The notes under the pieces were generated by a model, which did no database searches, was not told the DNA's origin, and saw only the letters and a program-made list of their open reading frames with translations. From NCBI RefSeq assembly GCF_015627125.1, contig NZ_VTDO01000009.1, positions 22,982-86,981 on the forward strand: a stretch of DNA of 64,000 bases. The letters run 5' to 3'. The position numbers were made by a program, and so were the translations under genes. This DNA is from Acinetobacter rathckeae. Its GTDB lineage: Bacteria; Pseudomonadota; Gammaproteobacteria; Pseudomonadales; Moraxellaceae. Shown piece after piece: positions 18,541 to 28,852 of the stretch. Within the stretch, counting starts at the first letter, position 1, and each line of letters opens with the position of its first letter.

Positions 18541-20820
18541 ATGTCCTTTATAAAAGCACGCAAGAAGCTGGTTTCATCAACCATTGCATCATCTCTCTCA
18601 TTGGTTGCAGGTGCAGCTTTTGCACAAGAAGCAACAACAACGCTCAGTACCATCGATGTACAAGCTGCTGTCGAGACACCAAGCACTCCAAGCTATACCA
18701 CTGTAAAATCTGCCAATAGTAAATATGTTGCTCCCTTAATTAACACACCAAAAAGTGTTGATGTCATTTCACAAAAGCTCCTTCAAGACACAAACTCAAA
18801 CTCACTCACTCAAGCACTGCAAAATACTCCCAGTATCACACTTGCAGCCGGTGAAGGTGGAACACCATTTACCGATATTCCATACATCCGAGGCTATAGT
18901 GCCCAATCTTCTATTTATGTAGATGGCGTAAAAAATGCAACCTCACAAAACCGAGACATGTTTGACGTAGAACAAGTTGAAGTCACCAAAGGCTCAAGCT
19001 CTGCAATTTCAGGTGGCGGCGGTGCAGGTGGTAGCATTAACCTGATTACCAAACAAGCCCATGCTGGCGATCAGTACGAAGGAACAATTGCAGGCGGTAC
19101 AGCCAACTACCGTCACATTAGTCTAGATGCCAACAAAGATTTTGGTGATGGCATGGCAGGCCGTGTGGTCATTATGGGGCATCAAAATGATAAACCAGGT
19201 GAGAAAAATGGGGCTGAATACAACCGTGTAGGTATTGCACCAAGTTTCACTTTTGGACTAGGTACACCAACAAGAGGTACTCTCAGTTATTACTACCTAC
19301 AAAGTGACGACCTTCCAGATGCAGGGATTCCCTTCCCGATCACAGGTGGTGCACCATATAGTGTGGCCAAAGGAACATACTATGGTTGGCGTAATCGAGA
19401 TTTTGACCGTCGCCAAAACCAAGTGGGTACATTTAAACTCGAACACGACTTTACAGACAGCCTCAACTTAAGTAATACCTTTACCTACAATCGCTCAACC
19501 ACCAATTACATTGCCACCAACCCAGATGACTCAAGTGGTAATATTGCACAATATGGCACCATATTCCGCCGTGCTGTCAGCCGTATTTCAGACACCAATG
19601 CTTATAGCGACCAAATGGCTCTTTCTGGTAAATTTAATACAGGAAGCATTAAACATAGCTTTAGCACAGGCGTAGACTGGAGTTACCAAGCCACCAATAT
19701 GGGAATCTACTCCTTTAATGGCTTTAATCCAACCACAGGCTTAGACATACAAGACCAAAGCCACAATACAATTAATGGCAGTGGCGAATCTTGTAAATAT
19801 AGTAGCTATGGTTACTGCACTACTTTATACAACCCAACCCCATACGATACCTATAGCGATACAGCAACTGCAGTCAAAGGCTACTCAACAACACGTAGCC
19901 GAAGCGTGGGGTTATATGCTTTAGACAGCATAGAGTTTTCACCACAGTGGTTACTTAACTTAGGCCTACGTTGGGATAACTTTAATACCGATGTAAAATA
20001 CAACTACCCACTTAAACTACGTAACGTACAATATAGTGCAGGTACACAATACGGTAGCGATACAGACTTCGTCTCTTACCAAGCAGGCTTAATTTATAAA
20101 CCAACAGAAAACGGCAGTATTTATACCAGTTTTGCGACATCCGCCAACCCTGTAGGTGTTGACCAAGGTGATGGTTCAGACTCAATTACTGCAAACAGCC
20201 AAGCCAACTCACTCAAACCTGAAGAAGCACGTACTTATGAAATTGGTACAAAATGGAATATTTTAAACAATAAAGCCAATGTAACTGCGGCAGTCTTTCG
20301 TACCGAAAAACAAAATACACGTATTCAAGTTGACACCTCAAGCTATGCCAACGTAGGCACAAGCCATGTCAATGGTTTTGAACTGGGCTTAACAGGTGAC
20401 TTAACAGACAAATGGAATATTGCTACAGGTTATAGCTACTTAGACAGCAAGCTTACCAAAGCATCTACCTATGATGCCAGAGCACTTGCAGGTCAAGGCA
20501 AAGCCCTACCATTTGTATCAAAAAACAGTGCAACTTTATGGACAACCTATAAAATTACACCGAAATTTATTATTGGTGCAGGCGCACAGTACAATGACAA
20601 GTCTGTGGTGTCTTACCTCGCAACGAGCAGTACACCTAAATATGTACCTGCATACACGGTTTACAATGCTATGTTTAAATACAAAGTAACAGACAATGTA
20701 AATCTACAACTCAACATTAACAACCTCACAGACAAGCTTTATTTCACCAACGCACACTATCACTATGCCATGCAGGCCGATGGTCGCAATGCTGTGCTAG
20801 CAATCAACTTTAAATACTAA
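18541..20820 (+). CDS. TonB-dependent siderophore receptor 1 (Fiu/PiuA-like, group A)
   Basis: A 759-residue outer-membrane receptor for ferric siderophores, most likely catecholate. The signal peptide runs to about residue 30 (SSLSLVAGAAFA). The plug domain (about 50-175) has VDVISQKLLQDT, the 'IRGY' block FTDIPYIRGYSAQSSIYVDG and FDVEQVEVTKGSSSAISGGG. A 22-strand barrel follows, ending AINFKY with a C-terminal aromatic for outer-membrane insertion. RLRWDNFNT-type strands and KPEEARTYEIGTKW are typical. It resembles the frameshifted second receptor closely. No strong Shine-Dalgarno is seen before the ATG. The ligand is inferred from family only. Confidence 0.9.
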   Translation: MSFIKARKKLVSSTIASSLSLVAGAAFAQEATTTLSTIDVQAAVETPSTPSYTTVKSANSKYVAPLINTPKSVDVISQKLLQDTNSNSLTQALQNTPSITLAAGEGGTPFTDIPYIRGYSAQSSIYVDGVKNATSQNRDMFDVEQVEVTKGSSSAISGGGGAGGSINLITKQAHAGDQYEGTIAGGTANYRHISLDANKDFGDGMAGRVVIMGHQNDKPGEKNGAEYNRVGIAPSFTFGLGTPTRGTLSYYYLQSDDLPDAGIPFPITGGAPYSVAKGTYYGWRNRDFDRRQNQVGTFKLEHDFTDSLNLSNTFTYNRSTTNYIATNPDDSSGNIAQYGTIFRRAVSRISDTNAYSDQMALSGKFNTGSIKHSFSTGVDWSYQATNMGIYSFNGFNPTTGLDIQDQSHNTINGSGESCKYSSYGYCTTLYNPTPYDTYSDTATAVKGYSTTRSRSVGLYALDSIEFSPQWLLNLGLRWDNFNTDVKYNYPLKLRNVQYSAGTQYGSDTDFVSYQAGLIYKPTENGSIYTSFATSANPVGVDQGDGSDSITANSQANSLKPEEARTYEIGTKWNILNNKANVTAAVFRTEKQNTRIQVDTSSYANVGTSHVNGFELGLTGDLTDKWNIATGYSYLDSKLTKASTYDARALAGQGKALPFVSKNSATLWTTYKITPKFIIGAGAQYNDKSVVSYLATSSTPKYVPAYTVYNAMFKYKVTDNVNLQLNINNLTDKLYFTNAHYHYAMQADGRNAVLAINFKY

Positions 20821-20829
20821 ATCAACCCA

Positions 20830-20856
20830 CTAGTCACACATTTTATGTGTGACTAG
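20830..20856 (+). terminator. Hairpin after receptor 1
   Basis: Perfect 11-base arms CTAGTCACACA (20830-20840) and TGTGTGACTAG (20846-20856) with a 5-base loop, 9 bases after the stop codon. No T-run follows, so termination would be weak or helped by other factors. Confidence 0.6.
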
Positions 20857-21016
20857 CATTAAGCTTAAAATAAAATTAAAATATAAAAATTAATACCCAT
20901 CAAAAGAAAAAAGTAATTGGCATTTTAAATAAGCATATATTTCATCATCTTAAATACAAACCAATCAATACATTATAAAAAAGCATTCTGTTTTAACCAT
21001 TTTAAAAATACATAAA

Positions 21017-21046
21017 ATTAACGATAATCATTATTGTTTATATAAT
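21017..21046 (+). promoter_or_regulatory. Promoter and Fur box of siderophore receptor 2
   Basis: A -35-like TTAACG (21018-21023) and a perfect -10 TATAAT (21041-21046) are 17 bases apart. A Fur-box-like 19-mer at 21017-21035, with an uninterrupted GATAATCATTAT core, covers the -35 and spacer (15 of 19 consensus positions). This is classic placement for iron repression. Confidence 0.7.
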
Positions 21047-21072
21047 CACTACAGTTTGTTACGAGAAAATAC

Positions 21073-23329
21073 ATGTCGTTCATTAAAACACGAAAAAAAA
21101 TCGTCTCTTCAGCACTACTCTCTTCCCTTTCTATTGCATCAGGCACTGTGATTGCTGGACAAGATGCAACAAACCTACCAACGATTTCAGCACATGGACA
21201 AGAAGAAAGTCTAAAGGTTGAAAAGTCAGCCAATAGCAAATACCTTGTACCACTTCTTGATACAGCAAAATCTGTTGATGTAATTTCATCAAAGCTCATT
21301 AATGACACACAAGTCACTACACTTAGCGATGCACTACGTACCGTTCCAGGCATTACACTGGGTGCAGGTGAAGGTGGCAACCCAAATGGTGATCGTCCAT
21401 TTATTCGTGGTTACAACTCAGAAAGCTCTATTTACGTTGATGGGGTACGTAATGCAACATCTCAACAACGTGAAATGTTTGATGTAGAACAAGTTGAAGT
21501 CACTAAAGGCTCTGCATCTACCCTTGGCGGTGGTGGTTCAACCGGTGGTAGCATTAATATGATCACCAAACTGCCAAAACTGACCGATGCTGTTCAAGGC
21601 TCAATTTCTAGCGGCACAAATGACTACCGCCGTATCGTATTAGACGGCAACAAAAACTTTGATAACGGTATTGCAGGCCGTGTGGTTGTGATGGGTCACC
21701 AAAACACCAAAGCAGGTCAAAAAGATGGTGCTGAATACAACCGTGTAGGTATTGCACCAAGTATTGTTTTTGGTACAAACTCACCAACAAAAGCAACACT
21801 GAGTTACTACTACCTACGTACCAATGACACACCAGACTCAGGCGTACCTTATAACAACCCAACAGGTACAGGTGTCTATGGTAAACCTGTAGATGTCAAA
21901 CAAGGCATCTACAGGTTTACATAACCGTGACTTCCAAAAACAAGAAAACCAAATAGGTACGTTTAAACTTGAACACACATTTGACAATGGCTTTAACCTT
22001 GCCAATATTGTGACGTACAGTCGCTCAAAAAATGATTACCTATGGACACAACCTGATGACTCTCAAGGTGATGTCACATACGGAAAAGTATGGCGTCGAG
22101 CAAACTCAAGCATTACAGACACCGAAACCTTTGCAGACCAACTGGTTCTACAAGGCAAACTCAACACAGGCTCTGTTACACACCGCTTGAGCCTAGGTGC
22201 TGACTTTAGCCACCAAGCAACAGACAAAGGTAGTTACGGTGTAACCAGCGGTTTACCTGCAGCGCAGTCTTGTGGTACAGGTACAAACAAAACCAACTCA
22301 ACATATGGTATTGGTACAAGCAATGGCTATTGCACCTCTTTATACAACCCAAACTCATACGATGCATGGTCTAGCCAACTCATTTCTGGTTACACAGCTA
22401 AAACAACAACAAAAGACACGGGTCTTTACATTTTAGACAACATTGAGTTTACACCTCAGTGGTTATTAGACCTTGGCGTACGTTGGGACAACTTCAATAC
22501 CAAGCAAAACACTTATGCAAGTGTAAGCAGCACAGCATATACCTTACTTACAACACCAACCACTGTAGTGAGCAAAACTGACTTCTTTAGCTATACTGCT
22601 GGCTTAACCTACAAGCCTGTAGAACAAGGTAGCATTTACGCAAGTTTTGCAACGTCAGCCAACCCCGTAGGTATTAGTGCTGGCGATGGCTCTGAGACCA
22701 TTTCAACTTCTTACAAAGATTTAGAGCCAGAAACTGCACGCACTTTTGAAGTTGGTACAAAATGGGACTTATTTGACCGCCGTGCCAATGTGACTGCAGC
22801 AGTCTTCCGTACAGAAAAACAAAATACTCGCATTGCCGTGTCACCAACTCAATACACCAATGGTGGTGCAAGCCGTGTGAATGGTTTTGAACTTGGCTTG
22901 AATGGTAACATTACAGCAAATTGGGATATTAGCTTAGGCTACAGTTACCTAGATGCAATACAATCAGGGAACCCTGGTGTAAGTACACGCGATGGTTCAG
23001 CAATTCAAACTCGTGGAAAACAACTTCCAAACGTACCTAAGAATAGTGCAACACTCTGGTCTACGTATAAAATCACACCAAAACTTACCTTGGGCGGTGG
23101 TGTAGTAGCAAGTGACAAAGTGTACGGTAACACCACAAATACCCTATGGGTTTCAGGCTACACCCGCTATGACCTCATGGCACGTTATGCAGTAAATAAA
23201 AATATTGATGTTCAACTAAACGTCAATAACGTAAGTAACACTCGTTACTTCACTAAAGCATATGCATCACACTATGCAACCGAAGCAGAAGGACGTAACG
23301 GCGTACTTACAGTCAACTTCAAATACTAA
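21073..23329 (+). pseudogene. TonB-dependent siderophore receptor 2 (group A), frameshifted
   Basis: Two overlapping frames together make one receptor very similar to receptor 1. The first (21073-21924) holds the signal peptide and complete plug (FIRGYNSESSIYVDGVRNAT, FDVEQVEVTKGSAS) plus the first barrel strands, ending DVKQGIYRFT. The second frame resumes GLHNRDFQKQENQIGTFKLE, matching receptor 1's GWRNRDFDRRQNQVGTFKLE, and runs to the normal C-terminus LTVNFKY. The break is at about 21911-21914: removing one base, or adding two, restores about 751 residues. An intact promoter and Fur box precede it. The truncated product would lack most of the barrel. It could be a decaying copy or a reversible off state. 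Confidence 0.87.
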
Positions 23330-23345
23330 GCGGAATTATTCGTAA

Positions 23346-23375
23346 TAAAAAACAGTCTCTCTTGAGGCTGTTTCT
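23346..23375 (+). terminator. Rho-independent terminator of receptor 2
   Basis: Arms AAACAGTCTC (23350-23359) and GAGGCTGTTT (23364-23373) with one G-T pair and a 4-base loop, followed by T-rich sequence. Confidence 0.75.
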
Positions 23376-23462
23376 ACTAAAGCAATTAAATATAACTCTA
23401 ACAACAAAATAAAAACACCTACGAATAAATACACATAAAAATCAGCAAACAAAAACATAAAC

Positions 23463-23492
23463 TTGCAAATAAAAATAATTATCATTTATACT
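23463..23492 (+). promoter_or_regulatory. Promoter and Fur-box-like site of siderophore receptor 3
   Basis: A -35-like TTGCAA (23463-23468) and -10 TATACT (23487-23492) are 18 bases apart. The Fur-box-like 19-mer at 23471-23489 fills the spacer and overlaps the -10. The core AATAATTATCATTTATACT recurs exactly at receptor 4, so the promoter was copied with the gene. Confidence 0.65.
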
Positions 23493-23558
23493 ATGATTAC
23501 ATATATTAACAAATTTAAAATGTGAAATTCTTAATTTATACATAAAGGAATAAAACGA

Positions 23559-25805
23559 ATGACGAAAAAGATTGCCAACAAACGTAACAATACGGCAAAA
23601 ACCGTAGCGCTTGCGATGACTTTACCCAACTTAGCATTTGCAGCAACATCTGATGTTACGAATCTACCAACCATTGAAAGTGCATCACACTCAAATAGCC
23701 ATTACGCAAAACATAGCTCTTCAGACAAAAGAGCTCAATCCATATTAAATACACCGCGAACAACACAGATCATTACTCAAAAAGCATTACAAGAACAAAA
23801 CCTGCTTTCTTTACAAGATGCCCTTTCAACCACACCTGGTATTTCTTTTGGTGCAGGTGAAGGTGGTGGCGGTTATGGTGATAAAATTACTTTACGTGGC
23901 TACGATGCAACAAGCAACATCACTGCAGATGGCTTAAGAGATACCGCATTAACGAATCGAAGTGATCTATTTAACTCTGAAGCAGTAGAAATTACCAAAG
24001 GAGCCAACTCTGTCGAGAACGGTGCTGGCCAAGTCAGTGGTGGTGTTAACCTTGTGACCAAGTCACCCAAAGACCATGACTTCAATCATCTATCGGTAGG
24101 ACTTGGCACAGATCACTACACACGAATGACAGGTGACTTCAACAAGGTAATTGATGACGACACAGCGATTCGCCTGAATGTGATGGCACACAAAAACAAC
24201 TACCCTGAACGTGATGAACAACTTAAACGCTGGGGTATTGCACCCTCTATAACCTTTGGTATTGGTAGAAATACCAAAGCGACTCTGTCTTACATTCATC
24301 AAGAAGACGACAACGACCCACAATATGGCGTCCCATACTATAACGGCCGTGCGGTACCAGGCATCTCAAATAAAAATAATTATGGATACACCGATATAGA
24401 TAATATTCGTATCACAAATAATACTGGACTGCTCAAAGTAAAAAGTGAAATCACAGACAATGTTAAGTTCAACTCTGTAACACGACTAAGTGATATTCAT
24501 CAAATATCTACAATATCAGCACCACAAGGTACTTTCTGTCTAGCAAATGGTATGGCACCAACAGCATATACCAACGCAAATACCACAGGTTATACAAAAT
24601 GTACAACACCTGGACAATACATTGTTAGTGGCCCTCGTGGATTTAAACGAGACACTGAAACCAAACAAATTGCAAATGATAGCAATATCAAAATTCAAAT
24701 CGGTTCAAAATATGTTAAAAATACGACCATCATCGGTGGTGGACTCAGTCAGGAAGATTACACACTAAAAAGCGGAAGCTACTTAAATAATGCCGATGGC
24801 TCAACAAGCACCCGCCCAAATATGAATGTTTACAACCCGAATCATGTTTGGAATAACTCAATAAACTATATCCAAGCAGACAGTCGTAGTGGCTCAGGTA
24901 GTTTAGACACCTATTATGGCTATATTTTCAACAACACCAAATTCGGCTCTCATTGGTTACTTGATCTAGGTGCACGTTATGACAATACAAATGGTGTATA
25001 CCGTGACATCAATGGAGCCGTTACAGGTTCTCAAAAAGCAAATTTATTTAGCTATAATGCTGGTATTACGTTTAAACCAACGGAGTCAACAAGCCTATAC
25101 TTAAGCTATGCAAACTCTGAAAAACCAACCATTGGCGTCGCAAGCGAAACATGCACAAGTACTGCAACAAATAATACGTGTAATGTAAAACCAGAAACAG
25201 CCATAAACTATGAGGTTGGGGCAAAATGGGAAGTGAACCCAAATCTTCTTGTGACTATTGCGGGCTTCAGAAATGAACGCAACAAAGTACGTGTACAAGG
25301 TAGCGATGGTTTCAACTATGTCTTAGATGGTAAAAACTATGTGAATGGCGTAGAAGCTGGTCTTGCAGGAAACTTCACACCGAACTGGGACATTACGGCA
25401 AGTATGGCGTGGATGAAAGGCAAGTTCAACCAAACAGCCGCAAATGGGATTCAAGATTTTTCCAAAGGCGACTTCGTAACACAAGTGCCAGAGTACTCAG
25501 GAAGCCTATGGACCAACTACAAAGTGAATGACCAATGGAAAGTTGGTTATGGGGCAACATATCAAGGAAAAATGTATTTAAGTACACACACCTCCGCTAC
25601 AAACAATAAAGTTGCTCAAGTTCAATCAGAGGACTACTTACTACATCATGCATCAATCACTTACACCATGAGTAAAAACTTAAACTTCCAACTGATTGGG
25701 CGTAACCTAGCGAATAAAATTTATTATACACACATTCGTAACAATGGCTGGGCAATGCCTGGCGAAGGTCGCCAAGCGGTTCTAAATATCAACTACAAGT
25801 TTTAA
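23559..25805 (+). CDS. TonB-dependent siderophore receptor 3 (PiuA/BfrD-like, group B)
   Basis: A 748-residue outer-membrane catecholate-type receptor. The signal region is KTVALAMTLPNLAFAA. The plug domain includes LLSLQDALSTTPGISFGAGE, ITLRGYDATSNITADGLRD and AVEITKGANSVENGAGQVSG. The barrel ends with PGEGRQAVLNINYKF. It is much closer to receptor 4 than to receptors 1 and 2: both share LLSLQDALSTTPGISF, KGANSVENGAGQVSGGVNLV and ELKRWGIAPSI-type segments. AAGGA precedes the ATG. In Acinetobacter and Pseudomonas, PiuA-type receptors import siderophores and siderophore-cephalosporins; the nearby piuC supports that kinship. The substrate is not proved. Confidence 0.9.
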   Translation: MTKKIANKRNNTAKTVALAMTLPNLAFAATSDVTNLPTIESASHSNSHYAKHSSSDKRAQSILNTPRTTQIITQKALQEQNLLSLQDALSTTPGISFGAGEGGGGYGDKITLRGYDATSNITADGLRDTALTNRSDLFNSEAVEITKGANSVENGAGQVSGGVNLVTKSPKDHDFNHLSVGLGTDHYTRMTGDFNKVIDDDTAIRLNVMAHKNNYPERDEQLKRWGIAPSITFGIGRNTKATLSYIHQEDDNDPQYGVPYYNGRAVPGISNKNNYGYTDIDNIRITNNTGLLKVKSEITDNVKFNSVTRLSDIHQISTISAPQGTFCLANGMAPTAYTNANTTGYTKCTTPGQYIVSGPRGFKRDTETKQIANDSNIKIQIGSKYVKNTTIIGGGLSQEDYTLKSGSYLNNADGSTSTRPNMNVYNPNHVWNNSINYIQADSRSGSGSLDTYYGYIFNNTKFGSHWLLDLGARYDNTNGVYRDINGAVTGSQKANLFSYNAGITFKPTESTSLYLSYANSEKPTIGVASETCTSTATNNTCNVKPETAINYEVGAKWEVNPNLLVTIAGFRNERNKVRVQGSDGFNYVLDGKNYVNGVEAGLAGNFTPNWDITASMAWMKGKFNQTAANGIQDFSKGDFVTQVPEYSGSLWTNYKVNDQWKVGYGATYQGKMYLSTHTSATNNKVAQVQSEDYLLHHASITYTMSKNLNFQLIGRNLANKIYYTHIRNNGWAMPGEGRQAVLNINYKF

Positions 25806-25829
25806 TATTTAAGCAATATTAGAGGCATC

Positions 25830-25867
25830 AAAAAGCGTTTGCGATTACAATATGGCAAACGCTTTTT
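25830..25867 (+). terminator. Rho-independent terminator of receptor 3
   Basis: Thirteen-base arms AAAAAGCGTTTGC (25830-25842) and GCAAACGCTTTTT (25855-25867). The flanking sequence TTTAAGCAATATTAGA and most of the stem recur after receptor 4. Confidence 0.92.
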
Positions 25868-26440
25868 GTCATATTGTAATATTAATAAAAATAGAACCTT
25901 TTTAAAGATTAAAACATTAACCACTTGATATGATGCTTTAAATTGAATGCCCTTGCTTGCAATCACTTAAACTTAACGCTAAACAACCGAAAGAACCATT
26001 TTTTATTACTTTAAATATTAAGCGAGAAAGAATTTTTGAATCAAATCTAATTCAATCATCCATGCAATTTAAGCTCACTGATGACGAATACTTTCAGATG
26101 ATTAAAGCACCTAAGAAGCTAGAAATATACATTTAATGGCATAACCATCACCTCAGCCAACATCTTGAAAACTTCAGCCTAAATCAAAAAGATCTGAAAA
26201 CCACAGTATCTTAGCTAAAACCTATAAATGCTGCCGAGCAAGTCAAATAAGGACGTTATTAGAAATGATTTTTCTTTCAAAAATAACGATAGTAATAAAA
26301 CTTAAAATAAAATTAAAAAAACACAAAAAATACATTAAAATCGGCAAAAACAATTAACAATCTAAAAAAAACATAAAACCCAGATATATATTACTATTTA
26401 AAATCAAAAACTTAGTTAAAAATACCAAATAACATTATAT
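25868..26440. other. Long AT-rich gap between receptors 3 and 4
   Basis: About 570 bases without an intact gene. The first half contains a protein-like open frame listed separately as a possible remnant. The second half (about 26220-26440) is A-rich and shows no gene or strong structure before the receptor 4 promoter. It is much longer than the gaps between the other receptors. Confidence 0.5.
25942..26136 (+). pseudogene. Possible remnant of an unidentified gene
   Basis: A 64-codon open stretch reads like protein: it includes KEPFFITLNIKREKIFE and LTDDEYFQMIKAPKKLEIYI. Its first methionine is only at 26062, with no ribosome binding site. The same frame continues for about 25 codons beyond the TAA (HHLSQHLENFSLNQKDLK) before another stop. 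Composition resembles a decayed coding sequence more than random AT-rich DNA. I do not recognise the family. It may mark an insertion or deletion that separated the duplicated receptors. Confidence 0.3.
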
Positions 26441-26469
26441 TTTAAATATAAATAATTATCATTTATACT
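26441..26469 (+). promoter_or_regulatory. Promoter and Fur-box-like site of siderophore receptor 4
   Basis: A -35-like TTTAAA (26441-26446) and -10 TATACT (26464-26469) are 17 bases apart. The Fur-box-like 19-mer at 26448-26466 is a weaker consensus match (11 of 19) but shares an exact 19-base core with the receptor 3 site. Confidence 0.55.
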
Positions 26470-26533
26470 CATTACTCTTTCGATCGTTTATTCATCAAAA
26501 CGATAATATGAGTCACTTTTAAAGGGCGTACTT

Positions 26534-28828
26534 ATGCCAAGTCAGAAAACAAAACCCAATACTCACGCAGCAAAAACAGTAGCACTTGCAATTGCACTCC
26601 CCAATCTTGCATTTGCAGCATCGACTGAGTCTGTACAACATTTGCCATCTATTCAAAGCAGTGCCAACAGTGAAAATAGCTTTTATGCCAAAGAAAGCTC
26701 ATCAACAAAGCGTATACAGCCTTTACGTGATACTGCAAAAACAACTCAAGTCCTCACTGAACAAACCTTAAAAGAACAAAATCTACTTTCACTACAAGAT
26801 GCACTTTCAACCACACCAGGTATTTCTTTTAGTGCAGGTGAAGCAGGCGGTACTCTCGGTGACCGCATTAACCTTCGTGGCTACGATGCAAAAAATAACA
26901 TCACTACCGATGGTATTCGTGACACAGCCATTATTACTCGTACCGACTTATTTAATTACGATGCTGTAGAAATTAATAAAGGGGCAAACTCTGTAGAAAA
27001 TGGTGCAGGCCAAGTCAGTGGTGGCGTAAACCTTGTGACTAAAGTACCAAAAAATAAAGATGAACATCTTGTTTCTGTGGGCTTAGGTACAGATCACTAC
27101 AGACGCATTACAGGCGACTTCAATAAAGTCCTCACAGACGATATTGCGTTTCGTTTAAACGTGATGGGACATGAAAATACCTACCCTGGACGCAGTGAAG
27201 AACTCAAACGTTGGGGCATTGCACCCTCTATTTCTTTTGGCATTGGTGAAAGCACCAAAGCGACTCTTGCCTACGCTTACCAAAAAGACAGCAATGACCC
27301 ACTATACGGCGTGCCTTACTTTAATGGTCGTGGTGTAGATGGGCTTTCACCTGCCACATATTACGGCTTTAGAAACCTAGATCAGATTCACATTAAAAAT
27401 AGCAACGGCCTATTAAAAGTGGATAGCCAGCTGAGCGACAACATACAACTACACTCAGTCACTCGTCTAAGCAATATTTCACAAACTGGGGTGACTTCTT
27501 CACCACGTGGTACTTTTTGTTCATTCGCAGGGCTAACACCTGTAGTAAAAAGTAACAGCAACAAAACAGGTTATACCTCTTGTAACCAACCAGGGCGTTA
27601 TATTCCAGATGCAGTACGTTTTGGCTTTGTGAATAACATTACCGCCAAACAATTTGCCAACGACACCAATATCAGATTCACTTTTGAAAATGAGCAGGTT
27701 AAAAACACACTCATTACAGGTATTGGTTTTAGCCAAGAAGAATACACCAGATTACTCGGTGGCTTATTGTTTAACAGCAATGGCACACGTATGACACTGC
27801 CTTCAACAGACCTTTACAACCCAAACAACCACTGGAGTGGAGCAACCAACTTTAGAGCATCAGAATACGCAACTGGTAGCATGAACAGCTATTACGGCTA
27901 TTTATTCAACAACACCAAGTTTGGTTCACACTGGATACTTGACCTTGGCGTACGTTTTGACCGCTCAGAAAGTAAGTACACCAGTAGCACCTATTCAGCA
28001 ACAACCCAGCAAGTTACTGCAACAGCACCTGCTTCGCAAAATGCAAACCTATTAAGCTACAGTGTAGGTTTGACATATAAACCAACAGAAGCGGTCAGTA
28101 TTTACACCAGTTATGCCAACTCACAAAAACCAACCATGGATGCAGCCAATACACCATGTGTTGCCACAAACGTAGGAAATACTTGTAATACCAAGCCCGA
28201 AAGTGCACTCAACTACGAACTTGGTATGAAATGGGAAGCCAATCCAAACCTACTTTTTACCATGGCAGGCTTTAGAACTGAATCAAATAAAGTACGCATA
28301 CAAGGTGCAGACAACCAAAATACCGTGTTAGACGGCAAAAACTACATCAACGGTGTAGAGGCAGGTTTATTTGGTCAAATCACCAAAAATTGGGATGTGA
28401 CTGCAACATTTGCATGGATGGAAGGTAAATACAAACAAACCACGGTAGGCAATGTCCCCGATTACCAAAAAGGCAATCGCATTATGTTAGTACCAGTTTA
28501 CTCGGGCCATGTATGGACAACTTACGCACTGAACGACCAATGGCAAGCGGGCTACGGCATCACTTACCAAGGTAAAATGTACACAAGCTCACAAACCGCT
28601 CAAAACAACACCTTGCCACAAACCCAATCTCAAGACTACTTCACGCATGATGCATCTATTACATATCAGTTTAACAAAAACTTAAATGTACAGTTGATTG
28701 GTCGTAACCTTACCAACAAAACGTACTACACCAACCTACGGGCAGGAGAAGCAAGACAAAATAGCTCTGGTTTTGCCTTACCTGGTGCAGGACGCCAAAC
28801 TGTACTCAACATCAACTATAAATTCTAA
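26534..28828 (+). CDS. TonB-dependent siderophore receptor 4 (PiuA/BfrD-like, group B)
   Basis: A 764-residue outer-membrane receptor paralogous to receptor 3. The signal region is KTVALAIALPNLAFAA. The plug domain includes LLSLQDALSTTPGISFSAGE, INLRGYDAKNNITTDGIRD and AVEINKGANSVENGAGQVSG. The barrel ends LPGAGRQTVLNINYKF. AAGGG precedes the ATG. It differs from receptor 3 mainly in extracellular-loop regions, for example around residues 320-360 and 480-510, as expected if the two recognise different ferric ligands. piuC begins 83 bp downstream beyond a terminator, the arrangement known for piuA-piuC. Iron repression is inferred from the promoter. Confidence 0.9.
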   Translation: MPSQKTKPNTHAAKTVALAIALPNLAFAASTESVQHLPSIQSSANSENSFYAKESSSTKRIQPLRDTAKTTQVLTEQTLKEQNLLSLQDALSTTPGISFSAGEAGGTLGDRINLRGYDAKNNITTDGIRDTAIITRTDLFNYDAVEINKGANSVENGAGQVSGGVNLVTKVPKNKDEHLVSVGLGTDHYRRITGDFNKVLTDDIAFRLNVMGHENTYPGRSEELKRWGIAPSISFGIGESTKATLAYAYQKDSNDPLYGVPYFNGRGVDGLSPATYYGFRNLDQIHIKNSNGLLKVDSQLSDNIQLHSVTRLSNISQTGVTSSPRGTFCSFAGLTPVVKSNSNKTGYTSCNQPGRYIPDAVRFGFVNNITAKQFANDTNIRFTFENEQVKNTLITGIGFSQEEYTRLLGGLLFNSNGTRMTLPSTDLYNPNNHWSGATNFRASEYATGSMNSYYGYLFNNTKFGSHWILDLGVRFDRSESKYTSSTYSATTQQVTATAPASQNANLLSYSVGLTYKPTEAVSIYTSYANSQKPTMDAANTPCVATNVGNTCNTKPESALNYELGMKWEANPNLLFTMAGFRTESNKVRIQGADNQNTVLDGKNYINGVEAGLFGQITKNWDVTATFAWMEGKYKQTTVGNVPDYQKGNRIMLVPVYSGHVWTTYALNDQWQAGYGITYQGKMYTSSQTAQNNTLPQTQSQDYFTHDASITYQFNKNLNVQLIGRNLTNKTYYTNLRAGEARQNSSGFALPGAGRQTVLNINYKF

Positions 28829-28852
28829 TCTTTAAGCAATATTAGAAGTATC

